Of a stretch of DNA of 5,240 bases, positions 1 to 4,157 are shown in pieces. The notes beneath the pieces are model-generated. The model was not told where the DNA came from. It saw only the letters and a program-made list of their open reading frames with translations, and ran no database searches. Source of the stretch: Flavobacterium sp. (GTDB lineage Bacteria; Bacteroidota; Bacteroidia; Flavobacteriales; Flavobacteriaceae); NCBI GenBank assembly GCA_005792865.1, contig SXQR01000182.1, positions 1 through 5,240 on the forward strand. The letters are read 5' to 3'. The translations under genes were made by a program, and so were the position numbers. Positions within the stretch are counted from its first letter, which is position 1; the number at the start of each line of letters is the position of its first letter.

Positions 1-820
1 CCAAAATCCTGAGCCCGCCATACCAGACCACCAGGCCGAGGGTGAGCGAGGAAATGATGTCGGCAATGGGGAAAAAGATCGAGTTGTACCAAATCGTGCG
101 CACCCAGGCCTTGCGGTGCAGGTGGTTGATGGCCTTGAATTTCTCGGCCTCGATGTCCTCTCGGTTGAAGAGCTGTACGATCTTCATCCCGGTGACGCGT
201 TCCTGCACGAAAGTATTGAGGTTGGCCACCTGGTTGCGGACCTCCTCAAAGGTGACCTGCATCTTGCGCTGGAAAATCCGCGTGATGTACACCAGGACCG
301 GCATGGCCAAAATCACGATCCAGGTGAGCTTCCAGTTCATCCAGAACATGAACGCGAGCACGGCGACCATCTTCATAAGGTCGCTGATGATCATGAAAAG
401 CCCCTGGCTGAAGATGCGCGCGATCGCCTCGATGTCGCTAACGGTGCGCGTCACGAGCTGGCCCACGGGCGCGTTGTCAAAATAGCGCATCCTGAAGCTG
501 AGCATGTGTCCAAAAAGCTTGATTCGGATATCCTTGATGATGTCCTGGCCGAGCCAATTGGCCCAAAAGACAAAGTAGAATTGCGAGAAAACCTCCAGCA
601 GGAGCACGATACCCATGAGTCCCACATAAAAGAGCAGTCCGGGCGCATCCTTGGGCTGGATGTAGGCATCCACCGTTTCCTTGAGCAGGTACGGCCGCAG
701 CGCCGCAAATATGGACAGCGCCACGGCAAAACCGATCACCCCGTAATACCTCGCCTTGTAGGGCTTGGTGTATTCGAGGATGCGCTGGAACAACCGGGTG
801 TCAAATGCCTTTGCCTTCAT
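1..820 (-). CDS. ABC exporter (MsbA-like), N-terminal transmembrane half, truncated by window edge
   Basis: This is the first 273 residues of a fused permease/ATPase ABC transporter; the nucleotide-binding domain lies beyond the left edge. Hydrophobic segments occur at about residues 26-45, 62-90, 140-160, 163-180 and 246-268, fitting the type I exporter (ABC_membrane) fold. The stretch FDNAPVGQLVTRTVSDIEAI (about 114-133) and the cytoplasmic helix with GMKIVQLFNRE (about 211-221) are hallmarks of MsbA/LmrA-type half-transporters, which act as homodimers in the inner membrane. Substrate cannot be told from this part; lipid, lipopolysaccharide core or drug export are all possible. The ATG at 818-820 lies 27 nt after the truA stop in the same direction, so the two are probably one operon. 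There is no Shine-Dalgarno sequence, only an A-rich stretch before the ATG. The family call is secure, the substrate unknown. Confidence 0.93.
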   Translation of the reverse strand, partial: MKAKAFDTRLFQRILEYTKPYKARYYGVIGFAVALSIFAALRPYLLKETVDAYIQPKDAPGLLFYVGLMGIVLLLEVFSQFYFVFWANWLGQDIIKDIRIKLFGHMLSFRMRYFDNAPVGQLVTRTVSDIEAIARIFSQGLFMIISDLMKMVAVLAFMFWMNWKLTWIVILAMPVLVYITRIFQRKMQVTFEEVRNQVANLNTFVQERVTGMKIVQLFNREDIEAEKFKAINHLHRKAWVRTIWYNSIFFPIADIISSLTLGLVVWYGGLRIL

Positions 821-847
821 TGTTTTTTATGCAGCTTTTCCGGCTCT

Positions 848-1645
848 TCACTGTGTCTTTTGCAGGCTGGTGCCGTGCAAAAGGACGCCGTTGCGATCCG
901 GGCTGGGGTTATCGATGTAATCATATTGTATCTCCGCCAGGTACAATCCGTGTGCAGGCGCCGAGAAGCCGGCCTGGCAGCGGTCCCGGCTCTCGATGAT
1001 GCGTTCGAGCGCATCCTCGGGGATGCGGCCGCGGCCAATGTCGATCAGCGTACCCACGATGGCGCGCACCATGTTGCGCAGGAAGCGGTCGGCGGTAATG
1101 GTGAATTTGAGCCCGTTGGGCGTGCGTTCCCAGCGTGCATGCGTGATCCTGCAAATAAAGGAATGCACGTCGGTGTCCACTTTGGAAAAACATTCAAAGT
1201 CGTTGTACAGCGGGAGCACCGATGCCGCGCGGTTCATTTTGTCAAAGTCCAGGGCAGGGGCAAACTGCCAGCTCAGGTTCTCCAGGAAAACCTCCTTTCG
1301 GGTATGGATAAAATAGTAGTAGGTGCGCCGCCTGGCATCAAAACGCGCGTGGGCATCGTCGTGCAGCGGGATGATCCTGCGCACCGCAATGTCGCGCGGC
1401 AGGACGGCATTCAATCGGTAGACAAGGTCTTCCCGGTCGTGGATTTCGGGGCCGTCAAAGTGCGCGAAGGCCTGGCTGGCGTGGACGCCGGTATCGGTGC
1501 GGCCGGCCCCGGTGGTCTCGATGGACCGGCGCAGCAAGAGCGACAACGCCTCTTCGAGCGCCTGTTGCACCGAAGGCACATTGTGCTGTTTTTGCCAGCC
1601 GTGGTAGGCGGTTCCGTTATAGGCGAATTCGATAAAGTATCTCAC
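848..1645 (-). CDS. truA: tRNA pseudouridine(38-40) synthase TruA
   Basis: TruA isomerises uridine to pseudouridine at positions 38, 39 and 40 in the anticodon arm of many tRNAs, in the cytoplasm. The 265-residue product is full length (the E. coli enzyme is 270). It opens with RYFIEFAYNGTAYHGWQ, carries the catalytic motif GAGRTDTGVHA with the nucleophilic aspartate at residue 51, and has the conserved C-terminal-domain stretch ADRFLRNMVRAIVGTLIDIGRG. The start is GTG at 1643-1645; no upstream in-frame ATG is visible in the short spacer and the family N-terminus begins exactly here. A TAnnTTTG box lies 16 nt upstream (1662-1669). The stop is TGA at 848-850, followed after 27 nt by the exporter gene. 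A 526-codon open frame on the opposite strand covers this gene and part of the exporter but is only their mirror frame. Confidence 0.97.
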   Translation of the reverse strand: MRYFIEFAYNGTAYHGWQKQHNVPSVQQALEEALSLLLRRSIETTGAGRTDTGVHASQAFAHFDGPEIHDREDLVYRLNAVLPRDIAVRRIIPLHDDAHARFDARRRTYYYFIHTRKEVFLENLSWQFAPALDFDKMNRAASVLPLYNDFECFSKVDTDVHSFICRITHARWERTPNGLKFTITADRFLRNMVRAIVGTLIDIGRGRIPEDALERIIESRDRCQAGFSAPAHGLYLAEIQYDYIDNPSPDRNGVLLHGTSLQKTQ

Positions 1646-1661
1646 GAAAATGGGAAAGGCC

Positions 1662-1669
1662 CAAAGTTA
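1662..1669 (-). promoter_or_regulatory. Candidate -7 box of the truA promoter (TAACTTTG)
   Basis: Read on the minus strand this is TAACTTTG, an exact match to the Bacteroidota -7 consensus TAnnTTTG. It ends 16 nt before the truA GTG, which would give a very short leader. No TTG-type -33 element is visible 17-23 nt further upstream, so the call rests on one box and its position. Confidence 0.45.
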
Positions 1670-1726
1670 CGAAGAATTGCCCCCGCGTGTTTTTAATATT
1701 ATGTGAATAATGGGCGATGCGGTTGC

Positions 1727-1759
1727 AAACCTCAAAGGTTTTTAAAACCTTTGAGGTTT
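1727..1759. repeat. Perfect 33-nt palindrome between truA and the metallophosphoesterase
   Basis: Two 16-nt arms, 1727-1742 and 1744-1759, are exact reverse complements around a single central T. Each outer arm reads AAACCTCAAAGGTTT or its complement. The element sits in the divergent spacer, 81 nt from the truA start and 11 nt from the metallophosphoesterase ATG. It could be an operator, a strong RNA hairpin in the leader of the plus-strand gene, or a dispersed REP-like element. It is not a good intrinsic terminator because the stem is AT-rich and has no separate U-tract. Confidence 0.85.
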
Positions 1760-1770
1760 TACGCCCCTCC

Positions 1771-2265
1771 ATGAAGAAAATTCTCCTGATCAGCGACACG
1801 CATGGCCATATAGACGAAAAAATGTTGAACTACGCCGCACAGGCCGACGAGGTCTGGCATGCCGGCGACATTGGCGATCTGCGCGTTACTGATGAACTCA
1901 AAAAGATTAAACCGCTCCGCGCGGTCTGCGGAAACATTGACGGCGCGCAGGCGCGCTTGGAATTTCCGCTGGACAACCGTTTTACTTGTGAAGGAGTTGA
2001 CGTCTGGATTACGCACATTGCCGGCTACCCGGGGAAATACAACGGAAGGATAAACGAAATTTTGCGGCACAATCCCCCGCGGCTGCTGATCTGCGGCCAT
2101 TCGCACATTCTAAAGGTCATGAATGACCCGAAGTTCGGCCATCTGCACATGAATCCAGGTGCGGCGGGCACCAGCGGATTTCACCAAGTTCGGACAATGC
2201 TTCGCTTTTCCCTCGACATTGGCAAAATAAGCGAACTTGAGGTGATCGAGATGGGAGGAAAGTAA
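1771..2265 (+). CDS. YfcE/MJ0936-family metallophosphoesterase
   Basis: A 164-residue calcineurin-like phosphoesterase of the small YfcE/MJ0936 type, predicted to hydrolyse phosphodiester bonds with two bound metals (often Mn) in the cytoplasm; the natural substrate is unknown for most members. The whole metal-binding set is visible: SDTHG (Asp9, His11), GDIGD (Asp33), GNID (Asn55), THIAGYPG (His82) and GHSH (His110, His112), plus the family's NPGA signature near residue 128. The ATG at 1771 is chosen because the conserved strand MKKILLISDTHG begins there; an upstream in-frame ATG at 1717 would only add residues encoded by the palindrome. No Shine-Dalgarno sequence precedes it. The gene is divergent from truA and convergent with the exonuclease III gene. 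Its length is normal and all ligands are present, so the enzyme should be active. Confidence 0.94.
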   Translation: MKKILLISDTHGHIDEKMLNYAAQADEVWHAGDIGDLRVTDELKKIKPLRAVCGNIDGAQARLEFPLDNRFTCEGVDVWITHIAGYPGKYNGRINEILRHNPPRLLICGHSHILKVMNDPKFGHLHMNPGAAGTSGFHQVRTMLRFSLDIGKISELEVIEMGGK

Positions 2266-2324
2266 GGATAACATAATCCCTGATTATTTAAACTCAATTT
2301 CGTACGATTTCCACTTTTGAAATG

Positions 2325-2345
2325 CATCGGCAGGATAGGCGAATA
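2325..2345. repeat. Direct repeat, copy 1 of 2
   Basis: A 21-nt sequence beginning CATCGGCAGGATA recurs at 2456-2476 with a single difference (G versus C at the fourteenth base). The copies are 131 nt apart, so this spacing and the preserved length argue against chance. The element between them is about 110 nt and has no recognisable gene. Confidence 0.75.
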
Positions 2346-2396
2346 TTTATAGAAGTAAGTGTGCCGGAAATCTGGAGGCTCGCGAAACAGTTTAAT

Positions 2397-2425
2397 AGGA
2401 GCACTTAATAGCAAAGTACGCTCCT
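2397..2425. repeat. Imperfect hairpin in the convergent spacer
   Basis: Arms AGGAGCACTT (2397-2406) and AAGTACGCTCCT (2414-2425) pair over 10 bp with a 2-nt bulge (AC) and a 7-nt loop. It lies midway between the two convergent stop codons, so a role in 3'-end formation is possible. Neither side has a T-run, so it is not a canonical intrinsic terminator. Confidence 0.45.
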
Positions 2426-2455
2426 CTCGCCATGTTCAAGGGCAAAAGTATTCCT

Positions 2456-2476
2456 CATCGGCAGGATACGCGAATA
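2456..2476. repeat. Direct repeat, copy 2 of 2
   Basis: Second copy of the 21-nt repeat described at 2325-2345, one mismatch. A shorter related core, CGGCAGGCTA, occurs again at 2490-2499 where it overlaps the stop codon of the exonuclease III gene; that third match is short and may be chance. Confidence 0.75.
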
Positions 2477-2496
2477 AAACAAGTTGATACGGCAGG

Positions 2497-3270
2497 CTAT
2501 TTCCTTAACTCAATCCACACTGGGCAATGGTCGCTTGATTTTTCCCAGCCGCGCACATGGTGATCCACGCCCGCTGCCTTAAGCTTGGGCACAAGTTCGT
2601 CGCTGAGCAAAAAGTGGTCGATGCGCAGGCCGGCATTGCGCTGGTAGGCATTGCGGAAATAATCAAAGAAGGTGTAGATAACCTTGTCCGGGTACAATTT
2701 CCGGACAGCGTCGGTCCATCCCTGGCCCACAAGGTTGAACCACGCCTCGCGCGATTCGACGCGGAACAGCGCATCGTTGACCCATCGCTCGGGTTTGTAA
2801 ACGTCGATTTCGGTGGGCATGACGTTGAAATCGCCACAGATCACCACGGGCGTCTTGAAATCCAGCAACTGTTTCGCGCGCTTTTCCAGCCTGGCAAACC
2901 ACGACAGCTTGTAGTCAAATTTGGGCCCCGGATACGGGTTTCCGTTAGGCAGGTAAAGGCACACCACGAGTACGCCGTTGATCATGGCCTCGAGATACCG
3001 GCTCTGGACGTCATCGGGATCGCCGGGAAGCACGCGCCCGATTTCCTCGATCTCGTGTTCTCGCGAAAGAATCGCGACACCATTCCAGCTTTTCTGTCCG
3101 TGCCAGACGGCCTTGTAACCGGCTTTTTCAATCGCTTCGAGCGGAAATTTCTCGTTGGGCGCCTTGAGTTCCTGCAGGCAGGCCACGTCGGGCTTCTCCT
3201 CCTCAAGCCATTTGAGCAGGACGGGAAGGCGGCCGTTGACGCCGTTTACGTTGTATGTTGCGATCTTCAT
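2497..3270 (-). CDS. xth: Exodeoxyribonuclease III (AP endonuclease, ExoIII/Xth family)
   Basis: A 257-residue endonuclease/exonuclease/phosphatase-fold enzyme that cleaves DNA at abasic sites and trims 3' ends during base-excision repair. All key residues of the ExoIII family are visible: Asn7 in YNVNG, Glu34 in LQELK, Tyr106 in YLPNGN, Asp147 and Asn149 in GDFN, Asp218 in LRIDH, and the C-terminal Asp247-His248 in SSDHCP. E. coli ExoIII is 268 residues, so this is complete. The ATG at 3268-3270 is fixed by the family's MKIATYNVNG opening; no Shine-Dalgarno sequence precedes it. A heptanucleotide array starts only 20 nt upstream, and no TAnnTTTG box was found between the gene and the upstream terminator, so its promoter is not evident. 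It is flanked on both sides by repeats, unlike the other genes here. Confidence 0.97.
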   Translation of the reverse strand: MKIATYNVNGVNGRLPVLLKWLEEEKPDVACLQELKAPNEKFPLEAIEKAGYKAVWHGQKSWNGVAILSREHEIEEIGRVLPGDPDDVQSRYLEAMINGVLVVCLYLPNGNPYPGPKFDYKLSWFARLEKRAKQLLDFKTPVVICGDFNVMPTEIDVYKPERWVNDALFRVESREAWFNLVGQGWTDAVRKLYPDKVIYTFFDYFRNAYQRNAGLRIDHFLLSDELVPKLKAAGVDHHVRGWEKSSDHCPVWIELRK

Positions 3271-3289
3271 GGTTGCGGTGTTAAACTGG

Positions 3290-3377
3290 CAGTCGGTTGT
3301 CAGTCGTCAGTCATCAGTCAACAGTCATCAGTCATCAGCTGTCAGCCGGCAGCGGTCAATTGTCAGTCATCAGTGGG
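3290..3377. repeat. Degenerate heptanucleotide tandem array (CAGTCAT type)
   Basis: From 3301 the sequence divides without gaps into eleven 7-nt units: CAGTCGT, CAGTCAT, CAGTCAA, CAGTCAT, CAGTCAT, CAGCTGT, CAGCCGG, CAGCGGT, CAATTGT, CAGTCAT, CAGTGGG. An interrupted partial unit (CAGTCGG then TTGT) precedes it at 3290-3300. All eleven units begin CA and ten begin CAG. The array sits directly upstream of the exonuclease III start, so it is either in its promoter or leader, or simply fills the spacer. There are no unique spacers, so this is not CRISPR. Confidence 0.9.
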
Positions 3378-3402
3378 GTCGCGGTCGATGTTTGTCGGTC
3401 CG

Positions 3403-3473
3403 AAAACTTTAAAAACTTTAAAAACTTTAAAAAACTTTAAAAACTTCCCAACTTTCCAACTTCCCAACTTTCC
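3403..3473. repeat. A/C/T-only tandem array (AAAAACTTT changing to AACTTTCC/AACTTCCC)
   Basis: The first part (3403-3438) is four units of AAAACTTT with two to three extra A residues between them, giving a period of about 9-10 nt. From about 3439 the unit changes to an 8-nt pattern alternating AACTTCCC and AACTTTCC up to 3473. The whole tract contains no G. It separates the heptanucleotide array from the terminator and has no coding sense. Confidence 0.88.
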
Positions 3474-3502
3474 TGCGATCACCCTAAATTAATCATTTTC
3501 CC

Positions 3503-3534
3503 AATAAAAAAGCCCGGCTGGCAGGCCGGGCTTT
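3503..3534 (-). terminator. Intrinsic terminator of the DUF4293 gene
   Basis: A perfect 10-bp stem, AAAGCCCGGC (3509-3518) with GCCGGGCTTT (3525-3534), closes a 6-nt loop. Read on the minus strand it is followed by TTTTTTATT, so it terminates transcription arriving from the DUF4293 gene, whose stop is 30 nt upstream. On the plus strand only CTTTCTT follows, so any bidirectional activity should be weaker. It isolates the exonuclease III gene from DUF4293 transcription. Confidence 0.9.
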
Positions 3535-3564
3535 CTTCGCACTAAATAAACTAAGTTAATAGGG

Positions 3565-3978
3565 TTACCGCAACCGGTCCACAGATTTTACGAGATCTTC
3601 GTCCTTTTTGATGGCCTTGTTGGCCAACACCAGCAAAACGATAGAAACTGCAGGAAGAAACATCCCAATACCCTTCTCAGAGACCTCGGCGGCCCCTCCG
3701 GATAAGTTTAGTGTCCGATACACAAATAAACCTAGTAAAATTAAGTTCAAAATTATATTCAGCCGGTTCATCACGAACTGCTGTTGTCTTTTTTTGTAAG
3801 AGAGCACACTCAGGAGCGAAAGCGTTGCCGACAGCCCAAAAAGTGGCACATATACCATGTCGGCCATGAAAAAATAATCTCCTCCGGCCGCATTTTTCCA
3901 CAGCGGGAAAACAAAAGGCAGCACCGCCGAACAAATCAGGGCAAGTGTGAGGTAAACGGTCTGGATCCTTTGTATCAT
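3565..3978 (-). CDS. DUF4293 family integral membrane protein
   Basis: A 137-residue protein of unknown function with four predicted membrane helices at about residues 7-27, 41-60, 72-90 and 104-121. The opening MIQRIQTVYL and the closing KDEDLVKSVDRLR match what I know of DUF4293, a Bacteroidota family commonly encoded near rho. A basic loop, KKRQQQ (about 62-67), lies between helices 2 and 3. I chose the ATG at 3976-3978 over the in-frame GTG at 3994-3996 because family members begin MIQRIQ and because the GTG overlaps the candidate -7 box. The gene is divergent from rho (179 nt between starts) and ends at the strong terminator 3503-3534. Parts of it, around 3700-3770, are more AT-rich than neighbouring genes. 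No reaction or partner can be inferred. Confidence 0.9.
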   Translation of the reverse strand: MIQRIQTVYLTLALICSAVLPFVFPLWKNAAGGDYFFMADMVYVPLFGLSATLSLLSVLSYKKRQQQFVMNRLNIILNLILLGLFVYRTLNLSGGAAEVSEKGIGMFLPAVSIVLLVLANKAIKKDEDLVKSVDRLR

Positions 3979-3995
3979 GGGGTTTTTCAGCCCCA

Positions 3996-4003
3996 CAAAA
4001 ATA
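3996..4003 (-). promoter_or_regulatory. Candidate -7 box of the DUF4293 promoter (TATTTTTG)
   Basis: On the minus strand this reads TATTTTTG, an exact match to TAnnTTTG, ending 17 nt before the chosen ATG. No TTG-type -33 element is seen at the usual 17-23 nt distance. The surrounding sequence is very AT-rich, so a chance match is possible. The spacing is nearly the same as at truA. Confidence 0.45.
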
Positions 4004-4026
4004 TATTTTCTTTTTTAGAATTGCTA

Positions 4027-4056
4027 TTGCGTGGAAACATTTTATTCGTAATATTG
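4027..4056 (+). promoter_or_regulatory. Candidate rho promoter (TTG - 19 nt - TAATATTG)
   Basis: TTG at 4027-4029 is followed after 19 nt by TAATATTG at 4049-4056, which fits the Bacteroidota TTG / TAnnTTTG arrangement with one mismatch in the -7 box. It would give a rho leader of roughly 100 nt containing a small perfect hairpin, CGGGA-CCA-TCCCG (4085-4097). A second near-match, TAACTTTT at 4117-4124, lacks a -33 partner. Confidence 0.35.
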
Positions 4057-4157
4057 CATGACGAGCCCGTAAGTACTTCATCTGCGGGACCATCCCGACA
4101 AACACTACCCACATTTTAACTTTTCTCCATACCCCTTTAAACAAATAACATATTTAT

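Larger units (their letters stand above)
2266..2496. other. Convergent intergenic spacer with repeats, no gene recognised
   Basis: This 231-bp spacer lies between the 3' ends of the metallophosphoesterase and exonuclease III genes. No credible coding region was found: all three minus-strand frames carry stops or give family-less peptides. It holds a 21-nt near-identical direct repeat (2325-2345 and 2456-2476) and an imperfect hairpin (2397-2425). A terminator for each convergent gene would be expected here, but no GC-rich stem followed by a T-run is visible. Confidence 0.6.

Noticed and set aside
116..1696. A 526-codon plus-strand open frame
   Set aside because: It is the mirror frame of the ABC exporter and truA, which share one codon register. 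It stays open because those genes rarely use Leu/Ser codons that read as stops in reverse. It has no family motifs and spans the boundary of two well-supported genes.
1727..1759. Intrinsic terminator
   Set aside because: The stem is AT-rich, it lies between divergent gene starts where no transcript needs ending, and there is no separate U-tract.
1717..1770. Upstream in-frame start for the metallophosphoesterase
   Set aside because: The extra 18 residues come mostly from the palindrome, while the family N-terminus begins at the ATG at 1771.
2181..2414. A 77-codon minus-strand open frame in the convergent spacer
   Set aside because: It overlaps the 3' end of the metallophosphoesterase, runs through one of the direct repeats and shows no family features or start signals.
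3290..3377. CRISPR array
   Set aside because: Units are 7 nt and contiguous, with no unique spacers and no cas genes in the window.
2557..3492. A 311-codon plus-strand open frame
   Set aside because: It is the mirror frame of the exonuclease III gene, extended through the two tandem arrays; its C-terminal QSSVIS-type and KTLKTLK-type residues are just translated repeats.
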